In this document: positions 35,520-46,515 of the stretch, piece by piece
Position numbering within the stretch: the stretch's first letter is position 1
Layout of the letters: every line of letters begins with the position of its first letter
Assembly: GCA_016508695.1 (NCBI GenBank)
Contig: VNKQ01000019.1
Coordinates: forward strand, 868,001 to 932,000
Origin: Hyphodiscus hymeniophilus
Lineage: Eukaryota > Ascomycota > Leotiomycetes > Helotiales > Hyphodiscaceae
DNA length: 64,000 nucleotides
Direction of reading: 5' to 3'
Made by a program: the position numbers and the translations under genes
The notes under the pieces: model-generated
Databases searched by the model: none
The model's input: only the letters and a program-made list of their open reading frames with translations
What the model was told of the DNA's origin: nothing

Positions 35520-36345
35520 ATGTGCGCACAGTGCGACTGGTGCTCTATGGAGTCAGGGCACCATGTCTACTCTACTCATACTAGCTAGGCATGGCCCCTG
35601 AGTGTCTCGAGCTGGGCTCAATCACTACAAATCTCTATTGCTTATCTTCCGAGTGCGCCCGGAGTCTTTCGGTTATGCATTTTTCATCGATTTTTTATAT
35701 CAGTTCGCTTTAAACCATTGCGGACTATCTTCCCCCTTATCTGTTTGCCCACATCACACAACTTTGCTACGCCATGTTTCTTCCCCGCGTTGAGCTTCTC
35801 GTTCTTTGTGTTAGGCTCTGCGTCTATTTCATCGTTCATGCGCCAATGGTGGTTAATCATTTTGACCATAACGATAAATCCTCATCTGGAGACAAGGCTG
35901 GCGGTGGAGGAAGATAAGCTCACAATCGAATACATAGACTAGGGTAGAAGAAGGGAATGCGATGACTTTGCAATACACAAGACTCTTTGATTACATTGAA
36001 TATGATTGCATGATAGATTTGTTATTATACAAAGAGCTCGCAGTTTTGCGGCGCATAAAACCAGGGAATGCTGTACTGAGGCCAAAGAAGTGACTTCAGC
36101 AGTTGCTCCAAGCCAATATAACAGCAAACCATACCGAATTGAACCAGAAATCAACTAACAACCAGTGACTAAGATCGTTTGCTTTCAAGAAAGACGGTCC
36201 CTCGCTCGAATAGAATGAGCAGTGAGGACTAGATTTAAGGTAACAAGTCTTCATCCCATTGATGTCATAGACCGAGTCATAAAGTTCCAATGTCATCGTC
36301 AAAGACACTATGAGGAAATAAGGAGGTCTTGTCGCGGTTCTTGTA
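35520..36345. other. Intergenic, convergent
   Basis: 3' regions of two convergent genes. No gene or repeat recognised. Confidence 0.45.
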
Positions 36346-36872
36346 TCAGGATCTTGGTGCTCGTAAATTTGCTCTTACCCGCTCGAGGAGTTCCTCTTTG
36401 GTATCTTTAGGATTAGGGTGTAGGTTCCTCTTGGACACATCAGCAAGACATCTTAGGAAGGGAGGCCTAATGGCATTTTAAGAGCGCAGTGGAGCAATAA
36501 TATGCAATGAAATGAAAGAGAAAAATTGTTGAGCTTACAGCTGCCAACCACCTTCTCATATCCTCTCTCGTCCAAGTCTCTGGGTCTGGAATTTTATATC
36601 AGCCCACTGACATAAACTGGAAGAATAGGAACATACCGCCAGAAGGATCATTCTCCCGTGGAAACATATCTCCCCCCCATATCGACCACGCAGCCACAGC
36701 AGTGACAATTCCCGTGAATGCTTTGCAAGTCAGTCATAAGTCTCGTCAAAATAGTAGCAAAAAACAGACCAAGAAATGTGTTCTGAGGGTCTTCATTAGC
36801 GATTTCATTTATGTATTTGTTGACAGAGGGGTTTACCTTTGAATTCAAAGCTTTGTCCAAAGGGGTAGGCAT
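36346..36872 (-). CDS. Small single-TM protein with Ish1/HeH-like C-terminal helix-extension-helix (87 aa)
   Basis: Five short exons: 36872-36837, 36782-36770, 36720-36637, 36585-36539, 36429-36346. Exon 2 is only 13 nt, and the intron after it has an unusual GTCTGT donor. The product starts MPTPLDKALNSK, then a TM helix (FTGIVTAVAAWSIWG), GGDMFPRENDPSGD, and ends with DPETWTREDMRRWLAA and LHPNPKDTKEELLERVRANL. That last part has the W-x(5)-L-x-W-L ... T-[KR]-[ED]-[ED]-L-x-x-x-[VI] pattern of Ish1/HeH/SAP-like folds. Similar small proteins are common in filamentous ascomycetes (recollection). All phases close. Location (mitochondrial or nuclear envelope) is not determined. Confidence 0.7.
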
Positions 36873-37236
36873 TCTCGGCAGCGACGAGGGGGTGGCGCAA
36901 CTCTCACTGGATAAAGGAGCAATATAGGCTTTGATTTCCTTCGCTGAGACTATATGTTTTCCTTCTTTCAGATATGTTAATTGAGGACAAGAAATCACAA
37001 CATCAAACTGGGCAAGGTGTACGTTTATATGTCCTCAGAAATGTGAATGGACACGATTGATGTTAACCCAGCCGCGTCACCAGCCACAGCCACTGACTTA
37101 TTCCCACGTGATTGTTATCACAAGCGAGAGTCTTCAAATTCTCGCTGACTAACATTCCCACACAGATTTCCGACTGCTTCTTGTTCGCAAATAAATAAAC
37201 CTCAATTCAAGCAGATACAGTCTACAAACCGCCAAG
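36873..37236. promoter_or_regulatory. Bidirectional promoter between the small TM gene and RPL38
   Basis: A 364-nt gap separates the divergent start codons. It should hold the RPL38 promoter. No specific factor site was assigned with confidence. Confidence 0.5.
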
Positions 37237-37824
37237 ATGCCACAAGAAGTTTCCGACATCAAGAACGTGAGTTACCCTTGTACCGTGTATTGCGTCAATT
37301 TGCGCCGCGCAAATTGAAAGCAGAGAACTAACCAGATCGCAGTTCATCGAGATTTGCAGACGCAAGGATGCTTCATGTACGTTTTCTCCTGCAATTGCGA
37401 TTTAAGGGACGATACAGTGGACAAGAAGAGGCCAATTCGAGATCATAGAATGGGGAAAATTGGCGTATATGGTGGATTAGAGACTGATGGGGAAACAGCT
37501 GCTCGCATTAAGCGCAACAAGAAGACATCCATTGTCAAGTTCAAGGTCCGATGCCAAAAACACCTCTACACCCTCGTCTTGAAGGATTCCGAGAAGGTCG
37601 AGAAGTTGAAGCAATCACTCCCACCCAGTATGTAGCTCCGAAGACCTCGAATCTTCAATACAAGTCTCCCGCTCCTCCCCTTTGAAGGTCTTGGAATGTC
37701 AGAGGAGTCGATTATGATCTTGACAGGTCAATGGGAAGTTCTCTGCTAATAGCACTCCTTCATAGGCCTCGTCATCGGTGATACCCCAAAGAAGAATGCC
37801 AGAGGCAAGCGAACAGCACAATAA
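37237..37824 (+). CDS. RPL38: 60S ribosomal protein L38 (eL38)
   Basis: Exons 37237-37266, 37343-37376, 37499-37627, 37766-37824; 83 aa. MPQEVSDIKN|FIEICRRKDAS|SARIKRNKKTS and then IVKFKVRCQKHLYTLVLKD are unmistakable eL38; the last exon adds LVIGDTPKKNARGKRTAQ. The introns (76, 122 and 138 nt) all have good donors (GTGAGT, GTACGT, GTATGT), and the three phase joins fall inside conserved sequence. A long first region with several introns is usual for fungal ribosomal protein genes. Confidence 0.97.
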
Positions 37825-38732
37825 GCGATGGTAGTCGGGCGAGATGGGCATTGAAGGAAGGGTTGCATGAGTGATATTCCACAAAGGCGTCTGGCATGGC
37901 AGTCATGAGAGGACATCTGGATGAGCTGTAACGAGATAGCAAAGCGAACATAAAAGCCACCCAAAACATCCAAATCCACGGGACCTGAAACGCTCAATGG
38001 TCGGACCTCTGCTAGTTTTCGAAATGGAGATACATCTGTGAGACAAGTGGCTGGGGAGTTTATACCTTCTGGAGCCGGTACAATTCATAGGCTCAAAATG
38101 CGCCAATCTCAAACAATCGCGGCTGTTTTTCAACCACACCCGTCCTATTATGATACCAAGTGGCTCAAGTGTCGTATCACACAATTTTGACCCACCCATT
38201 TCCTCTTTGCGTCCTTTTTCAATCCTCGATCGATTCTAGCATCTATTTAGACTAGCAGTCAGAAAGCTATCCATGGTCGCCCTGACACATCGCGCCATCA
38301 TGAGTAGTTACACTGCCGCGTTCGCCCAATCGAGAAAGCGTCAGCAGCAAGATCGGTAAAATACCATCTCTTCTCTCTCCCAAGTTCAGGTGTCTATGGA
38401 GTCATAGTTCTGTAGGAATGCACAGAGAATACTAAGTTCTAGGGATACCGTCAAACTCTGATACTTTCAACACAACCGAGTTCTAAGGGGTAGTCAATTA
38501 AACCTACTTGAGATCGCTCCTTCTACTACTTCCAAGAAGTGGGAGTTTTGTGCCGCTTCTTCTGCTTACCCGATTTTGCGATATGGAGATTTTGAGCGAT
38601 ATCGAATTGACGGGCACAGGTAGACAGCAGGCTGGCATGGCACCCCTCCACCAACATTATCCTCGCCAACCGAGTCACTGTTAATTGTCTTGCTTGCAAC
38701 TCTTATGATTGTGTTCGAGGAGGTACGTCGTC

Positions 38733-38766
<34 letters not shown>

Positions 38767-39377
38767 CTCCCCCCAAAAAAAGGAAGAAAAAAAAAAACAG
38801 AAAGCGGCATTCGATGCGATATTCACAAATGTCAAAAATCTGCTCGGCGACTGAGAAGCCATGCCAACTAAGGGGAAAATGGAAACTGAGGAGGAGAGCG
38901 AGGAAGAGAAGGATGGACGGTTCTCTTGGATGGGAAGATGATTATCAGCACATAGCTTTCACAGAAACGCTGGGTTTTGCCAGTCAAACGATAATGGGGG
39001 ATTGCAGGATTGGTCGAGAGACTTAAGATTGGGCATATGTGGGCTTTTGAGGGCCCGTGAATGTGTTGCCTCGAATAAGTGGTGGAGCTCAAGACTCCAA
39101 TGTTTTGAGTTGGCCAAGCTCTAGAGAAGGCATGTAGCGGGAAAGAGAAGTTTGGTGGAATGCAGGTTTCTTCATCGTTTGACACATCTAAGATTAGGAT
39201 ATATTAGCACTACTTTGAATTTGTGCTTCCTCTTCGGACAAGCTGAAATATGACCCTCTGAGTTGTGCTTCTAACATGAATCTTCGCACATCATGTGACT
39301 GCACATACATGCCAAAAAACTTTGCTGCCTCAATCCCATCCTTCTTGATCCCCAAGCAAATATTCCAAGTCAACAGA
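37825..39377. other. Long intergenic region with a poly-C tract
   Basis: No supported gene. An ATG at 38299 starts a short peptide (MSSYTAAFAQSRKRQQQDR) that runs into a GTAAAA donor-like sequence, but no downstream exon could be matched. A 30-C run lies at 38734-38763. Confidence 0.45.
38734..38795 (+). repeat. Poly-C run followed by A-rich tract
   Basis: Thirty consecutive C, then short C/T blocks, then A-runs (aaaaaaagg, about ten A). Its minus strand is a G30 tract able to form G-quadruplexes. Exact length may be a sequencing estimate. Confidence 0.85.
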
Positions 39378-40292
39378 ATGCTGATTAACGCTCATACCGG
39401 TATTTAATTCCAAAGTTTCCACTTGAGAGAGAATGACTAATCCAATGCAGTAATCTCAACCTCGAAGATCCTCCTCGTCCCTTACGAGGCCCTCCACGTG
39501 ACGACGTACCACCAATGGATGAAAGACCCCGTATTTCCCCTTCCCAGCCCTGCTCTGATAGCAAGTAAATATCTAACAACGGTTAGGAAATACAAGAAGC
39601 GACCGCTTCCGAGCCACTCTCACTAAAACAAGAATACGCCATGCAGCAAAGTTGGCGAAATGACCACGACAAGCTGACGTTCATTGCATGTTTACCCCTT
39701 TCTGATGAAGTGATAGGTAATACCTTAGAAACTTCTCTTGGAAACCAGAAGGATGAGAGAGGAGAACTACTGGGCGGAGAGTATGATGGGCCAGAGAGGA
39801 TGGTGGGAGATGTGAACCTTTTCCTATCCCGAGACGAGGAAATTGAACAAGGTGTAAATGGAGAGTATGGTCTCGTCCTCCTTCAACAATGGTCAGCTCT
39901 GCATGATGGCACTCTGATTGGCTTTTAGGCTGGAGCTCATGATCGCATCAACTTCCCACCGCCGGCAAGGACTCGGACGGGCTACAATATTGACATTTCT
40001 ACGCTACTTTCAAAACCACCTCCAACAGATACTAACAGAATTCGCGACCAAAGAAAGCATGCGAGAATGTAGACTTTGTCATTTAAAAGCCAAGATTGGG
40101 AGCAAAAACGAGAAGAGTATCAAGCTCTTTGAGAATATTGGCTTCGAGAAAATCAAGGAGGAACCGAACTATTTCGGAGAGCTGGAATTACGTCTTAATG
40201 GATCTCTGGAGGAAAAAATAGAGAATATGTTGGATAAGTGTGACATTAAGGGATATAGCGTGTTTCGGTACTCAAAAGCAGATGACGACTGA
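39378..40292 (+). CDS. NAT9-like GNAT N-acetyltransferase
   Basis: Exons 39378-39399, 39451-39530, 39587-39891, 39929-40292; 256 aa. The N-terminus MLINAHTV|ISTSKILLVPYEALHV and YHQWMKDPEIQEATASEPLS is the characteristic NAT9 opening. MVGDVNLFL follows, then the acetyl-CoA loop LMIASTSHRRQGLGRATILT (R-R-x-G-x-G), and NEKSIKLFENIGF is the usual GNAT motif B. The third intron has a GTCAGC donor, chosen by phase. Family role: NAT9 homologues affect microtubule stability in animals; fungal substrates are unknown. Confidence 0.85.
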
Positions 40293-41081
40293 GGTGTATT
40301 CAAGCTTTGTAACTTGGAGATGAAGATCCCGTCGCTATGTCTGATGGTCAGCCCTTGAGACTTACTGGTTATGTTTTTTGGACGAGCACCACTTACAAGG
40401 ATGCCAAAAGCAGACCGACGATGAATTCCGGTGGGAATGCCGCACATTCGAGAGAATGTACGTTTGGGTCAGGGCTTTACCTGCATATCGCCACTCCCCC
40501 TTTCCACAGAAATGGCACCTCAAGTTTGAAGCGAGAGTGTCGGTAGACAGTGTAGAGTTTACATACAGTCCCCCTTCTCACCAGATTCCCGATCATTTAG
40601 CTATAAACACAGAAAAGTCTCAGTTGCTTTTAAAGTGCTTCCATATAGCTTGATTATTCCTGAGGGGCCTCCTGATCACGAAAATTTGTAAATTGTTTTG
40701 GAAATGGAGCGATGAAGGAACGAGACATACACACAGCGTCAAGTGGATCAGTTCTGGACTTTGTCTATGTCTATATTCTGTAAATTTCTGTTCAGCGCGT
40801 GCGTTTTCCTCGCCGATGTCTGTCCCCCATAATAAAGCATAGCGAGTACTCTTTTCCTACTTCTCCGCCACTGCCAATAGTCACCGCATTCAATCCATGT
40901 CCATTCATCGCAGCGCTTTCGGCACTCCAGGCTTTGTCTTATTGAGTCCGGCTGGACAAAATGACGAATGCGGCGAAGCATTACATGTCTAACACCAGGC
41001 TTTTCGAAAGTAGCAAGACCACACCCTACGGCTTCCATTCCCTAGATACCTCTGGAACTTAGGCCACCCAATGATCACCAT
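40293..41081. other. Intergenic, convergent
   Basis: 3' regions of the NAT9-like and carrier genes. Open frames here lack motifs. No gene called. Confidence 0.45.
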
Positions 41082-41969
41082 CTATAGGACTGCCACGCGT
41101 CTCTCATACAACGGCGTCAAGACTTTCGACACCGCTTCCACAGTCGTGAAGAGCACTCCACCACTGAAGACCGTTCGACTCAACCTCATAACAGTGCCCC
41201 TCCAAAACGCCCTAATCCCTCCATCACTCCAAATCCCCCTCACAGCCTCTACGGTAGTCGTCGCCTTCGCACTCTGACTCCTCGTCTTGATCGTATCAAA
41301 TGGCTGACTCAGTAGTGTCGTGATAGTCCCGGACGCTGCGCCATTCAAGAAATTCATCGCCGTATTTTGCGGAATATTCCTCGTGACCTCGAAGTCTTTG
41401 ATAATGTTGTAACTCCCCATTCTAAATGAAGTAGCAGAGGCTTGCTTCAGAGTCGTCCCGGCGAAACCCCGATACATTCCCTTCATACCATCATCTCGGA
41501 TAATGGTCCTGATGGCATGCAAAGCAGAAGTGTAGCGGCGATCATGCCGCGCATCATCAATAAGGGCAGTCTTCAACCGCTCTGAGGGTGTAACGGCACA
41601 GATGCTCGCAAAAACGCCAGCTGCCATCCCAGCAAGCATATTCCGCCCGGGAGTCAACGTCCCAGTCTCTGGGTCCTTGAATGCGTTTTTGATGGTGTCG
41701 AAACTCAGGAATCGAACAGCATCTTTCGCTACGCTGCCCAGGACCAAAGATCCACAGCCTTTGTAGAGAGCTTTTAGTCCCTCATTGCGATAGACGTTGA
41801 TCACTATGCTGTAGGGATTGCGAGGTGGTCGGTAACCGCGTTCACTGATGAGCTGCACGCGAGTTTTGGCGAATTCGAAAGGGTATGTCGCCGCCGCTTC
41901 CACACCACCTGCTATACCGCCCGAAACGAGGGATATTATTGGGGGCGTGGATTTTTCTTCTGCTCCCAT
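41082..41969 (-). CDS. CTP1: Mitochondrial tricarboxylate (citrate) carrier, MCF/SLC25 family
   Basis: Intronless, 295 aa from ATG 41969 (MGAEEKSTPPIISLVSGGIA); the frame is open upstream but without an ATG. Three carrier repeats are visible with their PX[DE]XX[KR] signatures: YPFEFAKTRVQL, TPSERLKTALID and QPFDTIKTRSQS, each followed by the GxxxxYRG/ALYKG-type block (ALYKGCGSLVLG, GMYRGFAGTTLK, AFWRGTVMRL). SERLKTALIDD in repeat 2 is typical of the citrate carrier branch. Known role: citrate/malate exchange across the inner mitochondrial membrane, supplying cytosolic acetyl-CoA. Confidence 0.92.
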   Translation of the reverse strand: MGAEEKSTPPIISLVSGGIAGGVEAAATYPFEFAKTRVQLISERGYRPPRNPYSIVINVYRNEGLKALYKGCGSLVLGSVAKDAVRFLSFDTIKNAFKDPETGTLTPGRNMLAGMAAGVFASICAVTPSERLKTALIDDARHDRRYTSALHAIRTIIRDDGMKGMYRGFAGTTLKQASATSFRMGSYNIIKDFEVTRNIPQNTAMNFLNGAASGTITTLLSQPFDTIKTRSQSAKATTTVEAVRGIWSDGGIRAFWRGTVMRLSRTVFSGGVLFTTVEAVSKVLTPLYERRVAVL

Positions 41970-42859
41970 TGTGAGGGAAGGAATGGGAGGAGTGGAAGAT
42001 GAGTAGTATGAGGTTTCGGAGGAAATGATGTTGGGAATACTCAACCTTCTACCGAGGTACAAATTCTAGGGTGTAGAGTACCTGGCGCTGTAATGGCCGA
42101 ATTCGTTAATGGAGTTACGGCATTGCATTGAGTTGCCTGAAAACAAAATACTAGAAACCCACGATGAATCGGTTTCAAAGCCTGCGAATCCAAATTCGTT
42201 TGAGAAGCAGAAGGCCTAGAAAGGCGGACGTCAAATGAGCAGGATACACTAGGTCACGTGATAATGATAATCAGGCTTATTCTTATTTTATTTGAATACT
42301 GTATATGGGATTGTCTGATGTAGCATGTCACAGATAAGCTAAGCTGCAAGCAAACCACTTGAATGCTTTCATTCTCATGAGCTATGCATACTACACCCTA
42401 CTAACTGACCGTAGAGAGCCTCCTACCCTGTCCCAGCCCCTGGGATATCTTCAAAGCGTCGGGGGCGTATTCGGGACCATTTCGACACCGATATCATCCA
42501 GAGAGTTTCAATTTCAAAATACTTTTCCTGCAGCAGCCATTAGAAGTGGACAAGAGGTCTGTTGTAACCATGTAAAAGGTTGGAGGCTGCTCAGAAAGAA
42601 ATACACATTACGTCGCCCAGAGAAGAAGACAGACGGGCACGTGGCCGGGGAAGAACTCTCCACCCGCTTCCGAGGTACTGTTACTTTGCATCTCTCCCCT
42701 TTGCAAATTCGCATTTCGCATATGTTCAATATCGGAAAAGACCTAGCTGGATCCTCAAAGACGACTCGAATAGAGCTGAACCTGCATATATCGCCAAGAC
42801 TGCCTTGTGTGTTCCGCTTGGAATTACAATCTGTTTTGGCGTCAGCCTAAACTAACAAC
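41970..42859. other. Divergent promoter region carrier / carboxylesterase
   Basis: 890 nt without a supported gene. Overlapping open frames at 42359-42855 on the plus strand lie just before the esterase ATG and show no motif. Confidence 0.45.
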
Positions 42860-44485
42860 ATGCGGAATATCCAAATTCACGCTCCAACTTTAAGAGCAGA
42901 TATTACAGGATTGCAGAACGAAGAATCAGGCGTTACTATATTTCGTGGAATTCCCTTTGCTTCAATTACGAAGCGTTGGACTCAAAGCATAATCCATAAA
43001 TCTCTGTCTTCACCGTTCGATGCCACCAATTTCGGACCCAGATGCCCACAACCTGCACACGAATCCATCATTCCTGTGGCGTTGCACAATCCCGACCCTG
43101 GGGAAAATGAGTATCAATGCCTGAATCTAAATATCGCCTTGCCCAACGAGGCTATTTCAATGTCTGAAACGAGGAACTTGTTGCCTGTCATGGTTTGGGT
43201 TCACGGGTAAGTGAATCGTGGACGGTTGTTGCAGGAGCTGACAGTTCGAAGAGGAGCCTTCAAAAATGGAAGCAACTCGGCTGCTAGGTACCAGCCCGAG
43301 ATTCTGTCAAATATTGCGAAAGAGGCAGGCAATCCGGTCGTCATTGTTCAAATCCAATATCGTCTCGGTGCGTTTGGCTTCCTTGCCTCAGATGATCTTG
43401 CCGAGGAGCATGCATCTAAGTCCGAAGACAAAGAGACCAATCCCTTTGGCAACTTCGGCATGGTAGATCAACGCAACGCCTTTGAATGGGTAAAGAATAA
43501 CATTCAAGACTTTGGAGGAGATCCCGCGAATGTCACAGCTTTCGGCCTCAGCGCTGGCAGTGGAAGTCTACACATGCACATCATTGGAGGTGACCCACTT
43601 TTCGATCGAGCAATTCTGATGTCGGGATCAGCTCCAATGATGGGGCCCCTTCCCCAAGAAACATTCCAAGCAAAATGGAGAATTCTTTGTCAGAAAGCTG
43701 GTGTTTTGGAAGAGTCACGAGAAGTTCGAATGCAGCGTCTGCGAGCATTGCCGCCTGATACACTGATGAAGATGCTCGGATCAGGAACCGTTGCTCCAAT
43801 GGCCGATGGAACGCTGCTTCCCAAGTCCTGGACAATTGGAACCCTTCAGCCAGAATCACGGTGCAAAGAAATCATCATTGGGGATGTGCGTATGGATGCC
43901 ATCATCTTCGATCCCCTAATTCAGCACATCCCTCAGAAGCTCTTCAAACAGCTCATCAATACCTGTTTCCCAAATCCATCTGATGCCGAGAAGTTCTGCA
44001 CTCTATTCGGATTCGCGCAAGATTACCAACCATTTGAAGACTTTCGAGACGCGGTCCGCTTCTTCCTATCGACAGTCATATTTCACTACCCCAATCTTCG
44101 AATCGCAGAGACGTTCAGTGGAAAGTCATACCTCTATCATTTCGAAGAACCATCTCCATATTCTGGGCCTACGAATGGCCTTCCGGTACATGGCCAGTGT
44201 GCTGTGTTCATGTATGGCAATGACAAACCATCGTGGCCAGAGTCAGGTCAACGAACATCTGCGGAGATGGCGCATTTGTGGACTGCCTTCGCAAATGGTA
44301 AGGAACCGTGGGAACCATTTGAAACTTCCAAGCGATACATGCGGTTTGGACCAGATGGTGAATGTGGCTTGAAAACACGGGACGATGATGAACTGAGGGA
44401 CTATGGATACCTGGATTGGCTGAGGGAACATTTCGAGCAAGCCAGGAGTCTTGTTTTCAGTCTGGAATACGGTTTATCTCGATGA
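42860..44485 (+). CDS. Type-B carboxylesterase/lipase family protein, intracellular form
   Basis: Exons 42860-43206 and 43252-44485 with a 45-nt intron; 526 aa. Family marks: IFRGIPFASI, FGPRCPQP, EYQCLNLNIALP, LPVMVWVHGGAF, VIVQIQYRLGAFGFL, GNFGMVDQRNAFEWVKNNI, and the nucleophile segment FGGDPANVTAFGLSAGSGS. The nucleophile elbow is GLSAG rather than the more usual GESAG, but the Ser is present (about residue 213). The end carries GLPVHGQCAVFMYG, with the His region. No signal peptide is evident, unlike secreted relatives. The acceptor at 43251 is the only nearby AG that keeps the frame. Confidence 0.9.
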
Positions 44486-44868
44486 TCAACGAATTGTAAC
44501 CCGTCACGGCTCTGCACCAACCTGCGCAACTTCAATGGTGCCACCTAGAGATATCTGGATCACACAAGGCCCTTGGAGCGAATTCGTTTGAATTGGCAGA
44601 GAGGAGTTGGACTGAGTGGCCCTGTACCAAGAAAAGGCACCACATTTTGGTGCGTAGGGATTTACTCTACAAGCTTTAAAGATACTCAATGAAGATCAGA
44701 TGCTTTGATATAAATGGCTCATGCTCAATCAGTTATGAGCAAGATTGCCAGCTTTTTCCCCTGCGGTTCTAGCCCATATACACATTCTGCAACGCTCAGC
44801 GTAGCACCAATCCCAGACCAAATATTTACAGCGAATGACGTGTGGTTCCCTTTTCGTCAAAAGCTCAA
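44486..44868. other. Intergenic, convergent
   Basis: Short 3' interval between the esterase genes; nothing recognised. Confidence 0.5.
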
Positions 44869-46515
44869 TCACAAGCACTAGCATTCGTCAGATTTTTATT
44901 CTACAATCTCATGGGGCGGCAAAGCATACCTGAGAGTAGTATGCGTTAGAATAAGTGCAGGTGCTACCCGCAGCACAGGTTCCAGAACCCGTCCAGCCAA
45001 TACCCGCACTATCAACAGATCAATTTATATTCAAATTCTTCTAGATTTGCACTCACCATTGTCCCCACTTCGGGATAGTCCCTCCAGTAGGAGGACTCGT
45101 CGTACTCGCCTTGCTTGTTGTGCTCGTCTTTAGAGTTGTACTCACACTACGCATTCTATTAGCACGGGAGTTCGGGAAAATTTAGGCAAATCCAGAACTT
45201 AGGAGCTATCTTGGGGCCATTGCCATTGTCCGGGTTGTTGTCGTCCCTAGAGCTGTGCAACACAGCCGCGGAATACTTCACACGAAAATGCCAATTTACG
45301 ACGGAAACAAGCTTACCTAGTTGACGTTGACGTCGGCTTCGTCGTCGTACTTCCAGAAACCGATGTTGTCGTACCTCCAGAGCAGGGAGACGAGATACAA
45401 AACCAGGCTAGATCAATCGTCTCGTGGACAGGAACGGTGTGGCCTACGCCTACGGCGGAGTATCCGATGAGTTGGGTTCCATCGCCGTAAACCATTTCGG
45501 TGTAGCCTGATGAAGGTGTATTGGTGATGTTGTGGGAGAAGGCGACATTGAGGACGTTGGACCATTCTTTGAGCTCTTCGCCGAGATTGGGGTAGTAGAG
45601 GGTCGTGTCGATTGTTCCGTGCCAACTGGATTGTACGTTAGTCTGGATTCTCCCAACAAGGGTAGCATGGTGGACTGACAGCATCATCTTGGGTCTCGCT
45701 CCGGTATACCCAGAGTAGTAACTTCGGACCAAGTTTCCCCATTGCTGGGCAGTTTGTATGTAGTCGCCAGCCGCACATTCGTTATTCCAGCCTGGGGTCG
45801 CCATCCCTGCAGTACTACCAGCGACGTAGAAGCATCCATCTGCGACTCCGGAATAGGCACTTCCGGCCTGGAAAACTTCCGGATACGCTCCAGCAAGAAC
45901 GTTGGTCATCATTGCACCTGAGCTGCTCCCTGTGACATACACTCTTGATGCATCTCCACCGTAATTGCTTACAGCGTATGAAACCATGTTAACGATAGTC
46001 TGACTGTCGCCCCCACCATTGTGGGTCAAGGTAGCTGTCGAGGAAACATCCCAGCAACCACCCGAGGATGGTGAGGAAGGGTAAATGACTATGTAGCCAT
46101 ATGTATCGGCGTATGTAGCGTACTGGGTTGCAGAGAAATATCCTGGTCCAGTTCCAGTACACTGGACGTCGACAGAGATTTAGTCACCACTCTCCTATGA
46201 AGGGTTTGGGAAACATTGGACGAATTTACATCTTTCTGAAGGACTTCCTTTACAGAAGGGTATAAGAAATCATGTGAAGTTCACGCTCAGATCCCAAAAT
46301 AATCTGGAAAAGGAAATATGCAGATTTCAATTACGTACGTAATGAAGCGCAACAACGACGGGGGCTGGTGATTTCTTGTTTGTTGGGATGTAGACGTACA
46401 TGCCCGCCTTTGTCGGACCAGCATTGAAACCTGTGACTTGCTGCAGCGATGAAGAAAGAGCAGAGGCGACGCTGGCTAAAGCGAACGATGCGACTAAGGT
46501 GGAGAGGTAACGCAT
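44869..46515 (-). CDS. axeA: Secreted acetyl xylan / feruloyl esterase (CE1) with C-terminal CBM1
   Basis: Six exons: 46515-46339, 46161-45680, 45625-45317, 45146-45057, 45008-44930, 44877-44869; 381 aa. Signal peptide MRYLSTLVASFALASVASAL. Catalytic domain: QQVTGFNAGPTKAGMYVYIP, YGYIVIYPSSPSSGGCWDV, THNGGGDSQTIVNMV, nucleophile VTGSSSGAMMTN (Ser about residue 136), WHGTIDTTLYYPNL, GVGHTVPVHETIDLAWF. A Ser/Thr linker (STTLKTSTTSKASTTS) joins a CBM1 cellulose-binding module: PKWGQCAGIGWTGSG, TCAAGSTCTYSNAYYSQ, C-L-stop. The final 9-nt exon supplies the last CBM1 cysteine. Known role: deacetylation of xylan in plant cell walls. Upstream GGCTAA boxes suggest XlnR/Xyr1 control. Confidence 0.93.

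Noticed and set aside
38299..38358. Peptide MSSYTAAFAQSRKRQQQDR ending at a GTAAAA donor-like site
   Set aside because: No matching downstream exon was found; donor is weak.
38566..38862. Minus-strand frame containing a poly-Gly run
   Set aside because: The Gly run is only the translation of the C30 homopolymer.
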